This document shows positions 1 to 12,700 of a DNA stretch of 64,000 nucleotides, one piece after another (the first letter of the stretch is position 1; each line of letters starts with the position of its first letter). The position numbers were made by a program, and so were the translations under genes. Under the pieces are notes generated by a model. It worked only from the letters and a program-made list of their open reading frames with translations, had not been told where the DNA came from and did not search any database. This DNA comes from Oscheius onirici (lineage: Eukaryota; Nematoda; Chromadorea; Rhabditida; Rhabditidae), in the NCBI GenBank assembly GCA_932521025.1, contig OW051468.1, forward strand, positions 5,580,064-5,644,063, read 5' to 3'.

Positions 1-3000
1 CCGAGACCATCAACTTCAACTGATAGACAGTTTCCTGCTCAAAATCCAATGGTTCTTTGACGAAAACAGCCCCCGAATCGGTTCTGACTCCAAATGGGAT
101 TCTTCCTCCGTGAGCAGAAGCCAAATCGTAGCGGAGATTTGAATCTATCAAAAATATATATTGTCAAGAGATTGAAACTCTTACGCTTATCCAGATCATG
201 AGCTTTGACTGTTATGACATCGTGACCAAGATCAGCGTTTTCCGCAACGCGACCCTGATAACGGGGCTCGTCAAAAGTGGGGGCGTTGTCGTTCACATCC
301 CCGATGACAATCTGTACCTTTACGTTATCTGAATGGTCTAGGGTAAGTACAAGAAAAACAAAACAGCCCACCCTTGTTTGGTCCTTTAACTCCGGGTAAA
401 GCTGACGGCAGGTTGTCTCTTGCCTCCACAGTCAGAATGTACATGTCTCGTTGCTCTCGATCAAACTTTGCGCTCGGGAAGATCTCTCCCGTGACTTCGT
501 CTATTCGGAAGAGTTGAGGACCGGCAGGGTCCGGAACGTCCAGAATTCGGTAATGGACCTCGTTCTGTGGACCGGGAGAGTCGGCATCTACTGCCTTCAC
601 GACAGTTATGGGCTTTCTTCCGTTCCTACAAAATTTTCGTAACGAAATGTTTGTTCGGGGCCTTTTGACGCAGATGACACCGGTCTAGATAACAATTCAG
701 ACCAGACTCATGTACTCTGATTCAAAAATGAAATAACTACAGTATATCTTACTTTTCAAAGTATTCCGCCGGGGTCATCTCCTCGTCCACAGTTCCTGTG
801 AACAGATCTACTGTGAACTGAGGCACGACGTCGTTGAGATCTTCCACCAAGACTGTAAAAGACCTGGAACTGGAGACGTGCGAATTAACATCCTGAACAA
901 GAGAAGCATATAGTGATTTGAACAAGCTACCGTAGCAGTGAGAGTGAGAGTATGATTGTGAGATTGCTCGTAGTCAAGCGGCTCCATGATAGCTACCTCG
1001 ACCCATTCCCGTCCATCTTCAATTTTGTTAAACTGTCGGAACTTGGCGTCGGCCTTGGATCTGCCTCCACCCGTACTCAGCTTGTAAACTATGGAGCTCT
1101 TCGAGCCATCTCCAGCCACAGCATGACATTTCAACAAAACCTTGTTCATTCCGGCACTCTCGACGACGGTCACGATATCCTTGCAATCTGGAGAAGACTG
1201 CCATCTCGGGGCCGACTGTTGTTTCTCATGGACTTTGATCGTCACTTGAACAGTAGAATTTTGGCATTCAGGCACACCATTATCGTTGGCCACGACGTTG
1301 AAGACAAACTTGTTCTTCTGGAAAGTGAAATATTTCTAGTTGTTCAGATGGGAATCTTTTCGGTAAAAAAATCTCACGTCTGACGTTTTCGGAATCGATC
1401 TGATCAGAGTAACTTCTCCAGAGTTCAGGTTCTTCAATTGGAAGTATTCGATGTCTCCTTCATGCTCCCGTCCCGCGGTCAAATCTGGTTCCAACTGATA
1501 GCTTATTCTCGCGTTGTGAGGCGCATCCAGGTCATAGGCGAAGACGGTCACGACAGAAGTCCTAAAATTGTCATGGACTATCAGATCACTTCCAAAACAT
1601 ACCCAATAGTCTCACTCCTAGAGACACTAGTCTCATAAGAGGCTCGATCAAACTGTGGAGCATTGTCGTTCGTGTCCACTACCTCGACGGAGAATTGACA
1701 GAATCCGATCAGAGGACGATCACCCCTGTCTGTCGCCTTGACCGTCACATCCTCTCGGGGTCGTGTTTCCCGATCAAATATGACGTGAGGGGACGGAGTC
1801 AAGACTCCGGTCAACTTGTCAATAACGAATGGTTTTCTGCTCTCTGACTGGGCATAGTAGAGCGAGTAGACGATCTGTCCGTTGGAAGACGAGTCTTCGT
1901 CCGTCGCCTCGACTTTGATAATAATCGGTGGGTCTTTCTTGTAGACGCCTTCCTGGATTCTGGCTATATCCGAGTACTGGGCACAGTCTTTGAACTCTGG
2001 TTTGTTGTTGTTCACGTCCTCGATTCCTATCAGAACTGTGGCTGTCGCTGTGTGCGAAGTTGAGCGGGAGTTGCAACAGGAACCGTCGTCTCTAGCCAAT
2101 ACAGTCAAGTTGTACGGTGACTGATCTCTCAGAAGATCTTCAGCCTGCACTCCCGGTCTGAGTTTGATCAACCCTGTGTCCTTGTCAATTTGGAAGAGTC
2201 GCATCTCTTGGACTTCTTTTCCAGATTCGGTCAAGAAGGCATACTCCACCTGGTCTCGATCAGGGTCTCTTGCCCAAATCAAATATTTTACTCTTTACAA
2301 TACGGTCTATACTAAATATGGCTGCCAAGAAAGTCAGACGTATACCGACAAATTCCCAAATCAAATAAGTACCGTACCTGTATCTGAACTACTGGGGTGC
2401 CTCCCTGGGCATCTTCTGCCACATGAGCCGTGTATTGTGAAGTTGGAAGGAAGATGGGAGCTTCATCGTTTGTATTCTCCGTCCTAATATGAACCGTGGC
2501 CGTCGAACTCAATGGCGGATCTCCGTGATCTCTTGCCGTTACGTTGAAGCGGTAGATGAAGAAGCGTTCCTTGTTCTGATCGGCATCGAGTCCTGTCTAG
2601 TTAAATCTTTCAAATACCCAATATGTTACAAACCTTAGCCGAAATTTCTCCATTCTCATTGATCTCAAAGCTCTCATGATCCACCGAATAGCTTATTCTA
2701 GCATTTTCTCCGCTGTCTTTGTCTTCGGCTTCAACTTTGAGAATTCTGGTGCCTAGATGGACATCTTCTTTCACCTGAGCCGTGTACAACGGTCTCGTGA
2801 AGACAGGCACGTTGTCATTCATGTCAGAAATGGAAATTTCCATCGGGGCTGTGCTCTCTTTACCGTCCTCGACAGCTCCAACTGAAATTTCGATTACAGT
2901 CTGCAATATTTTAGCAGTTGGCCTAATATAATTCTTTGAGTGTGAGATGGTATCTCAAACAGAAGCAATTTGCATGACAATTCGGTTGGAAGCAGCCGGC

Positions 3001-6000
3001 GTAGATAAGACAAACTGACCATGTAATTTGTGAAGTTTCGGCAGCGCTGGATCGTCGTAGTCGAGGAGACGTTTCAGATGAACCATGCCGGTTTGTGGGT
3101 CGACTCCGAACCAGGCCGAAGGTTGTCTCTCTCCACTGGCAGCCGACTGCCAAAGAGAATATGTTATGTCGCCTTTGGTCCTTCTGTCATCGATGGATCG
3201 GAAACGAACTGCTCGAACGTCGGCGACACTGAATTTAAAACAAAATGTTTTAATTGTATTAAAGATATACCTGTAGTCGACTAGATTGTCTTCTGGCAAT
3301 GAGACGACGTATTGCGGACGGAGAAATTGCGGCGGTCTATCTCCAGCAAGTATTTCCAGCTTGGCAATTTCAGAATCCTAAATAAAAAAGGTTTCAGTTT
3401 AAATATAATTTTGCCTGATTGGTATTGTTGTCAGTCGGTGTCCGATCTGTGGCCTGAACCATTACCCGAAAAGTCTGTCCGGCTGGGAATCTCTTGACTG
3501 CCGTTCGAACCACGCCGTCAGCATCGACTGTGAACATTCCAGCCGGCTCAACGTTGACCAACTTGTATTCGACGTTGGCATCTCCGTCTCCAGCTTCGTC
3601 TCTTGCATCGAACTGAAGATAATTTTTACTAGATATTTTCACCAACTCTCTAAATGTCTAGTCGAACTCTTTTCCGGGAGCTACTGTCTAACTGTGATCT
3701 CTTTCTGATACATACCTTGTAAACATGGAATCCAATTGGTCTTTCTAACGGGACCACCGCTAGAAATGGAGCTGGAGAGTTGACAAAAGTCGGCGGTTCA
3801 TCGACATCTTCTACCAGGATCTTTATTTGTTGTAGGCGACCTTAAATCGTTTTTTTTAGATATTTCTACTGTTTGATTCTTGCATAGATAGATAGATATA
3901 TTCATTTGTCGTATGGAACAAACATTGGTATGGAAAGGGAAAGGGAGGGGAGCAGAGGGCGATTTTACTATGACGAAATTTGGTCTAAACACAGATGCAC
4001 TCAAGGCTTTGCCAATGACCGGGACGATAGTGCTACAAAGCCGTAAAATGAGAAAGAGCACGAAAGAGCATGCATAACTTTACTTTACAGTAGTTCTTCC
4101 ATTTCGATAAGAATCTCTCGTATTCTCAGATCTTCTTCTGTTCTACATAAACACTTCCCTCCTTTGATAGACCCTCTCTATCTATCAAGGAGTTGCGCAA
4201 CCTCTCGCCTGTCAAAGACTGACAATAGCCGCCTATTGACAATTATCACAGCTGGACAGGTCACCCAATTAGCCCTTTCCTCCCTCTTCCATATCTTCTT
4301 CTCCAAAAATTTTGCTCTCAGCTAATCCACCCCGATAGAAAAGTCAGTCATTTGCATGCTAAGCGACGTCTCGGGACCCATTATGGAGACTAATTTTTGA
4401 AAAATGTGCTTCCAGAACAAGTCAATCAGCTCTCTCAAGATATCTTCCTAATGTGGTAAACAATGTACTCCTGGGGCGGAAATGAGAGTCTCCTAGTGGC
4501 AATTACGGAAACGGGTTCGTGCCCTTAATCACAAAGGGATTATCTTATTGGAGAAGAGACTTGTCCATTCCAATATGTTGGTGACCAGGGTGAGAATTCG
4601 AAACTATGGGCACCAGCCATTGTAGTCCACGGTCAAAAGCTGTGCTGGCAGTAAAAAGTCTCGCAAGGTAAACCACAGCCTCGACAGCTAGACAGCTTAT
4701 TGGTCCCTAGGAAGCATGCCTATCTCGGTTTCGAAAGAAACAGAGTCAATGCAGCTGCCCACAAAGATGGGCTCATTTGCGCGGTTGAAAAAGAATCTGA
4801 AGAGCTGCCAGATGTCCCCGGACAAAGCCTGTTATCTCCCTCTGAAATCCAATTCTTAGCGTAAGAGTAGCCCTAAGGGAAACGAGCCAGGTGTGATCTC
4901 GTATGTCTCTCCGAAGGCAACTAACAAATCCGGTAATGTCTCCAGGTGCCCCCTTCTTCGGGAGTGTTTGGCACCCGTGGGTAATCCGCTAAACGGCTCT
5001 GGGTCAAGTGCGGTAGCCGGACGGACAGATGACAGCCAGCCATATTGTGCCAGTCTTCTTGAAAAACTGGGCCCCTTCTCATCGATATCTCAGAGAGAGA
5101 GAGAGAGAGAGAGTCACAGAGCGGAGATTATGCAAATGCACCTGGCCGATGGCATTGTTCACGCCGAAAGCATAATTACCGGTCCGTGACTGCCTCCGTG
5201 AATTCCTCCAAGAGGGTCGCATTCAATTTATCCATCAGGAGAGCATAGCCTCACTTAATGAAACAGAGATGCGTCCGGAATGATGCTGGGAAATTGAGGA
5301 AGCATAAATCCGGATTAAGACCCCTGCCGGGCCAACTATACTCTTTCGGTGAGACAGCTGTCTTCTCTCCTACAGTGCTAATCCCATTAGAGGACATCGT
5401 GTCCTCGTCCATATGCCGTTAGGATGAGGCTGTATGAGAATGTTTTACAATACGTAGGGGAAGAGGTGCGGTTTTAAAGAACCCCCGTCGGTCTTTATTC
5501 AGTCAGTCATTACTCTTTCTCTCGTACTACTGATGAATGTACCCGTCTTTTGCTCATATCTGATGGCGGAGTAAAGATCCACTCTCTTCTTTTGGAATTC
5601 GCTCTCTTTCTCCAATTAGAGAGTTGACCCAGAACGCAATTATCTCCGAATTCATCCCCTCCAGAGACTCTCCTTGATCCGAAATCAGTTGATTATCCCC
5701 CGAGATTCATCTTCTAATTAAGTGTCAACAGCTCCCGAGCTGGTGCCAATTATGGGTCCCTGCAGGCATTCAGGTGCCGGCTGTCCCTTCTCCCCTCTCA
5801 ACCGCATTCATCATGTATAAATGCGTGGCGCTCACGCAGCCGTGGCATGCCAGAAAGTGACAGGTCACACAGAGGACAGGAAAGTCCGGATGGAGAGACT
5901 CACTTTTCTTCTTCCCGTCGATTTGGACTGTAGCAAAGTTCTCCTTCGTCTTCTCGTAGTTGAAAGCCTAAAGACAAGTTTAGAACGGAAAAGGGAAAGA

Positions 6001-8872
6001 AAACCTTGGTGATGTGAAGAGATCCGTTTCCATGAATTGTGAAGTGATCCTTGACAATCGGGGCGCCAACTATTTGTTCCGAAGGCCCGACCGGAATCTT
6101 CTAAAAGAACATCTAACTACTGAAAGAATACGCTATCTGTCTGTATGTATGGTACGTAGCTGGAGATACAGTAATCAAAAATTCAAAAGTGGGAGAAATT
6201 GAACCTTGTTGATGTAGATCGGAGCCTGATTTTCCCGAACGCGGATAACAATCTCGTCTAACAATTCCCTCCTGAGCCTGGTCTTCTTCTTGAACTGATC
6301 ATGAGTTAGTTCAGCTTCCAGAACAACTTTTACACTTGCTCGACCCTCCTGAATGAATATATTGTCGTATTTCGAAAGTGAGCGGGAGTGAACCTGTCCA
6401 ATTGAATCCTTCGCTACTACCTCGAAGACGTATCTTCCAACGGGTGGTCTTCCCTTGGCGAAGATGTCACCAGAGAATGGGGCTATGTCAAACGGGATAT
6501 CATCTGGTTCCAGTCTGTACAACACAGCTCCCGACGATATTCTAAATACATATAAGTCTTCCTTAATCATTGAGCAGCTCGTTCTGAAACGCATTTAGAG
6601 AAGATTCATAATTCGTCTCCCGGTAATCCCAGCTATGAGCCCGAATTGTTTTCGATGGCCGCCAGCACGCGCGAAATTGGCTACGTTTCGGGTCGTCGCT
6701 AATCTCGTTAAGCGTAGAGAGCCTCTCCGAGTACCGGGAGCATGAGATGTCCGTCTTTCGTCACCTCCCATGACTCATGAACATTCGTGAAATTCAGCCC
6801 GAAATCGAAAAAAGACTTGCCTGGCATGCACGTGAAGAACATTTCCATGCGGGTTGATCCGACTCAAAGTGGTGAAATATCTGCTGGCCTCAAATTTCGG
6901 TGGGTCCGGGATCTTCGGAACAATAACAATCACTACCTGAAGTGAACTGTTTCAAGAACGTTCTAAGGGAAAACCTTGCACGTAGCGACATGCTGTTTGA
7001 ACTGGTCGTAAGCTGCAAGATAAAATTCTAGTTTCTGTCCATCAGAATCCTTCAGTTTCCTTCTGATGTTAACCTTGGCATGCCCTTGTCCCTCATCCAC
7101 ATTGAGGATAGAGACAGGAATTGAAAGGATGTCAGTATAGGGCGAGAACTTGTAGTGACCGTCGAGAGAATCAATGGCGATTGGAGTTCCGAAGTCTATG
7201 GCCGTTTCCGGCTTGATGTCTGACAGAATCTGGGCCGAGTAGACTCGTTGGTGGAAGGATACGGGACTGAAAAAGGAATATACCAAAAAGAAGAAGGAAT
7301 TCTACCTTTGTGGGAGATTGACAAAGACTGTGACGACTCTTTGAAACGGTTCTCTCTTGGCTAGAACGTACAAAGGAACGTTTTTGCCTCTTACAGTTTC
7401 AAGAGATCCGGCCACGAGAATCTAGAGTTTTTGTAAAAAAAAAGAAGAAGGAGACTACCACTACCTGACTCTTGTTGTTTGTGGTAAAGAGCTTGTAGTT
7501 GAGAGAAGGTTGAAGCTGAACTATTTCTTCCGATCCGACTAGATCTTTCTGTAGTAGATCGACTACCAGCCATCCCTCTGGAGCATCTGGAGCTGCGGCA
7601 AAGGACGGTCTCTGAAGGAACACGTAATTGTAGTCCTCTTTTGTCTCCAGCCGGCCACCTGTCTCTCTCTCTCTCTCACTTTCCTATTGAAACAAAACAG
7701 CTGCAGGAAAAGATTCCTCTAGAAGCACGCTTCATTAGCGTAAGCGATCATCGGGACTCTAATCCAATTGAGGTGCCCACACTGTCCGACAGATGGTCCT
7801 CTGTGAGTCAATCGCACGATGGATAGCGAGCCTTTTAAGCCGATAATCACGACAAGCATTTCGGAGCTCCGCCGATTTACGGCCTGTCACATTCAGAGGG
7901 TAAAAAGTGGAGGCTTGATGGGACAATGAGAAGTGTAATTAGGAAGGCAATCTTTCCTAGCTGGAGAGAGCATCTCATTGCTTTTTTAATAGACAGTGAC
8001 TCATTTAGCGAAAGTTTAAGAAAGCTGTTTTACTGTGGCTTTGGAAGCATGAAACATGTCTTTGGCATTACACTGCAGCATAATTGGTCTACAGGGGCAA
8101 CATATGGCTCTCTCTCATATTGTGCAAACCTCGAGTGTGCCCTCCCGGCTGTAAATGGGAAACATGCCCTGTCAACAAACGACCTCTTCTGCCCATCGGA
8201 ACCTGCGAAGAAATCGCGTGCCAGTAGGTCCTCGATTGTCGCTTCAGAGGAGGCGACTAATTACAGAGCGCGCCAAATTGTTTTACAGGGAGTCGTTTTA
8301 TTGGAGCCAAATGTGTGCCGGTGTAAATCTCGGGCCAGACTATGCTAATTAGACCGCGACCGGGCTCTTTGGGTAGCACATCGGGAGAGAGACTGATTCA
8401 TTGGGAAAAAGAGTGATAAGTGGCCAGTGTTTTTCACGCTTGGCCAGACAAGTTTCAAACGTCAGTTGGAAACATATTCTCACTCTTTGGGTTGAAAATG
8501 TAGGTTTTCACCTTATTCATGCTCTGAAGATTTGTTTTACCTTTTGATCAGGACTAGAACTTCTAAAATATTTAAAACTCAACACGAAAAATGTCTACTA
8601 TATTTGTCTCTTTAATTGTCTCTTTAATTGTCTTTCTGGCGGCTCGGACTAATTTTCGCCTCAAATTTCACCAGAAGGGCCAAAAGAGTATCCATAATTT
8701 TTCTGACCGACTGCTGTGTCCGCCGGATTAGCACACTGTATCAACAGGAAGGCGGGTTTACCTCGAGGCTTGCGAGAAAACGGAGACACACGAAAAACAA
8801 ACTTACATCGATGTGAGCAGCTAGAATAATAACTGGAAGTAGGAATAAGAAATTAGTGGGGACTAGTGTCAT
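1..8872 (-). CDS. Large cadherin, N-terminal part (gene runs off left edge)
   Basis: Cell-surface adhesion protein with many extracellular cadherin (EC) repeats. ATG at 8872 opens a hydrophobic signal peptide (MTLVPTNFLFLLPVIILAA) in exon 8872-8807. Further exons, joined by phase, lie near 7644-7465, 7421-7306, 7267-6975, 6940-6821, 6540-6205, 6095-6004, 5968-5905, 3845-3717, 3620-3415, 3377-3282, 3240-2955, 2895-2635, 2600-2385, 2266-1590, 1553-1382, 1325-930, 890-752, 630-388, 342-188 and 149-1. The first about 200 residues are not a typical EC repeat. After that come about eleven inter-repeat linkers with calcium-binding motifs (DVDEPPTF, DMNDNVPVF, DTNDNAPQF, DVNDNAPTF) and internal DRE/LDYE-type motifs. 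No membrane segment is reached in the window. Two introns seem to use GC donors (6820 and 3414). The second exon's acceptor and the 2955/2895 junction are the least certain. It could be Fat-like, Dachsous-like or an HMR-1/N-cadherin long form; the visible part does not decide. Confidence 0.85.
3846..5904 (-). other. 2-kb cadherin intron with (AG)n microsatellite
   Basis: Long intron between the exon ending AFNYEK...DGKKK and the exon beginning at a GATTTAAG acceptor. It holds a perfect AG run at about 5094-5114 but no coding exon, RNA gene or mobile element that I can recognise. Confidence 0.6.
5094..5114. repeat. (AG)n microsatellite
   Basis: About ten perfect AG dinucleotides in a row inside the 2-kb cadherin intron. 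A second shorter pyrimidine run, (CT)n, lies at 7660-7678 next to cadherin exon 2. Confidence 0.9.
7645..8806 (-). other. Cadherin intron 1
   Basis: Intron from the strong donor GTAAGT (8806-8801) to exon 2 near 7644. Nothing else is recognisable in it; open frames on the plus strand lack family resemblance and splice-consistent extension. Confidence 0.55.
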
Positions 8873-9750
8873 CTTCTACGGTCTAGGCTCATCCCAACCA
8901 GATCTGAAAAGTGTTTTCGCTTGAACTCAAACTTTGAAGAGTAATAAATGGACAAAAATCGGTGACACAACGGGGGTAAAAAGGAACGGTAAAAGAGGTC
9001 GCTTTAAAGTGTGTGGTCAAGAAACAAAAGGCTAAGTAGTACAACTACGTCGTCTAATTGGCTCGTATTCAAAGCTCTCGGCAGGAATCGAATTGCGCTG
9101 CGAGAGCATACTCAGCTCAACTCCAAATCAACTTTCTCTCCAGCCAGCCGACTCCTAATTTCCTTATTTTGCACGCAAAGTGGGGGCAATATTGAAGCTG
9201 ACCATTATACTGACCACTTGACCTTTTCTTCTGAATTTTTTTTGGGTTTTGAACTGGGGAGAGAACTCCTGATTGCAGTTCTTTTGAGAAAAGGAACTTT
9301 TACGTATTCTTGTCTGTTAACGTGAACATGAATAAAGAAAAGTATATGCTCACAACTGGATTCAGCATAACTTTTTTGAGAGCAAAGCTGTCAGAAAAGC
9401 TCGGTTACTAAGGGAAACCCGAGTGAGAAGAAAATGCTGAAACTTGGTCTTGCGCAGAAAATGAAAAGGGAACTAACTGATTAGTGCCTTAAAAATAAAC
9501 AATGGTATGGGTCTAAATAATTGATGTGTGCTCGGGCAGAGTGACCAGCAGTCCCTCAAAAGGGAAAGGGCGTGGCTCACAGGGAGAGGAGGGTGGCGCC
9601 CAGGGCTTATTTCCAGCAGGATAACAGCTTAATGACAAACACGTTGAATGAGGGGCGTGAGAACAATCCAAACTGAGGCTTTTTATGAGAGGAAATGAGA
9701 AGGAAACAGTATACCTAATTATTTTTCCAGACTCGCAAAGTTAGAGTAAC
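8873..9750. other. Cadherin upstream region, no gene seen
   Basis: About 880 bp between the cadherin start codon and the satellite array. It must contain the cadherin promoter or 5' exon. An acceptor-like CCGTAG precedes the ATG by three bases, so the true transcription start may lie further upstream, possibly beyond the array. No other feature is supported. Confidence 0.5.
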
Positions 9751-12700
9751 CTTCATCTACAGAAATGGACTTGTCCATCTACAGAAATGGACTTGTCCAT
9801 CTACAGAAATGGACTTGTCCATCTACAGGAGTGGACTTGTCCATCTACAGAAATGGACTTGTCCATCTACAGGAGTGGACTTGTCCATCTACAGAAATGG
9901 ACTTGTCCATCTACAGGAGTGGACTTGTCCATCTACAGAAATGGACTTGTCCATCTACAGAAATGGACTTGTCCATCTACAGGAGTGGACTTGTCCATCT
10001 ACAGAAATGGACTTGTCCATCTACAGAAATGGACTTGTCCATCTACAGAAATGGACTTGTCCATCTACAGAAATGGACTTGTCCATCTACAGGAGTGGAC
10101 TTGTCCATCTACAGGAGTGGACTTGTCCATCTACAGAAATGGACTTGTCCATCTACAGGAGTGGACTTGTCCATCTACAGAAATGGACTTGTCCATCTAC
10201 AGAAATGGACTTGTCCATCTACAGGAGTGGACTTGTCCATCTACAGAAATGGACTTGTCCATCTACAGGAGTGGACTTGTCCATCTACAGGAGTGGACTT
10301 GTCCATCTACAGAAATGGACTTGTCCATCTACAGAAATGGACTTGTCCATCTACAGGAGTGGACTTGTCCATCTACAGAAATGGACTTGTCCATCTACAG
10401 AAATGGACTTGTCCATCTACAGGAGTGGACTTGTCCATCTACAGAAATGGACTTGTCCATCTACAGAAATGGACTTGTCCATCTACAGGAGTGGACTTGT
10501 CCATCTACAGAAATGGACTTGTCCATCTACAGGAGTGGACTTGTCCATCTACAGAAATGGACTTGTCCATCTACAGGAGTGGACTTGTCCATCTACAGGA
10601 GTGGACTTGTCCATCTACAGAAATGGACTTGTCCATCTACAGGAGTGGACTTGTCCATCTACAGAAATGGACTTGTCCATCTACAGAAATGGACTTGTCC
10701 ATCTACAGGAGTGGACTTGTCCATCTACAGGAGTGGACTTGTCCATCTACAGGAGTGGACTTGTCCATCTACAGAAATGGACTTGTCCATCTACAGGAGT
10801 GGACTTGTCCATCTACAGAAATGGACTTGTCCATCTACAGAAATGGACTTGTCCATCTACAGAAATGGACTTGTCCATCTACAGGAGTGGACTTGTCCAT
10901 CTACAGAAATGGACTTGTCCATCTACAGGAGTGGACTTGTCCATCTACAGAAATGGACTTGTCCATCTACAGGAGTGGACTTGTCCATCTACAGGAGTGG
11001 ACTTGTCCATCTACAGAAATGGACTTGTCCATCTACAGGAGTGGACTTGTCCATCTACAGAAATGGACTTGTCCATCTACAGAAATGGACTTGTCCATCT
11101 ACAGAAATGGACTTGTCCATCTACAGGAGTGGACTTGTCCATCTACAGGAGTGGACTTGTCCATCTACAGAAATGGACTTGTCCATCTACAGAAATGGAC
11201 TTGTCCATCTACAGGAGTGGACTTGTCCATCTACAGAAATGGACTTGTCCATCTACAGAAATGGACTTGTCCATCTACAGGAGTGGACTTGTCCATCTAC
11301 AGAAATGGACTTGTCCATCTACAGAAATGGACTTGTCCATCTACAGGAGTGGACTTGTCCATCTACAGAAATGGACTTGTCCATCTACAGAAATGGACTT
11401 GTCCATCTACAGGAGTGGACTTGTCCATCTACAGAAATGGACTTGTCCATCTACAGGAGTGGACTTGTCCATCTACAGAAATGGACTTGTCCATCTACAG
11501 GAGTGGACTTGTCCATCTACAGGAGTGGACTTGTCCATCTACAGAAATGGACTTGTCCATCTACAGGAGTGGACTTGTCCATCTACAGAAATGGACTTGT
11601 CCATCTACAGAAATGGACTTGTCCATCTACAGGAGTGGACTTGTCCATCTACAGGAGTGGACTTGTCCATCTACAGGAGTGGACTTGTCCATCTACAGAA
11701 ATGGACTTGTCCATCTACAGGAGTGGACTTGTCCATCTACAGAAATGGACTTGTCCATCTACAGAAATGGACTTGTCCATCTACAGGAGTGGACTTGTCC
11801 ATCTACAGAAATGGACTTGTCCATCTACAGGAGTGGACTTGTCCATCTACAGGAGTGGACTTGTCCATCTACAGAAATGGACTTGTCCATCTACAGGAGT
11901 GGACTTGTCCATCTACAGGAGTGGACTTGTCCATCTACAGAAATGGACTTGTCCATCTACAGAAATGGACTTGTCCATCTACAGGAGTGGACTTGTCCAT
12001 CTACAGAAATGGACTTGTCCATCTACAGAAATGGACTTGTCCATCTACAGGAGTGGACTTGTCCATCTACAGGAGTGGACTTGTCCATCTACAGAAATGG
12101 ACTTGTCCATCTACAGAAATGGACTTGTCCATCTACAGGAGTGGACTTGTCCATCTACAGAAATGGACTTGTCCATCTACAGGAGTGGACTTGTCCATCT
12201 ACAGGAGTGGACTTGTCCATCTACAGAAATGGACTTGTCCATCTACAGGAGTGGACTTGTCCATCTACAGGAGTGGACTTGTCCATCTACAGAAATGGAC
12301 TTGTCCATCTACAGAAATGGACTTGTCCATCTACAGGAGTGGACTTGTCCATCTACAGAAATGGACTTGTCCATCTACAGAAATGGACTTGTCCATCTAC
12401 AGGAGTGGACTTGTCCATCTACAGGAGTGGACTTGTCCATCTACAGAAATGGACTTGTCCATCTACAGAAATGGACTTGTCCATCTACAGAAATGGACTT
12501 GTCCATCTACAGGAGTGGACTTGTCCATCTACAGAAATGGACTTGTCCATCTACAGGAGTGGACTTGTCCATCTACAGGAGTGGACTTGTCCATCTACAG
12601 AAATGGACTTGTCCATCTACAGAAATGGACTTGTCCATCTACAGGAGTGGACTTGTCCATCTACAGAAATGGACTTGTCCATCTACAGAAATGGACTTGT

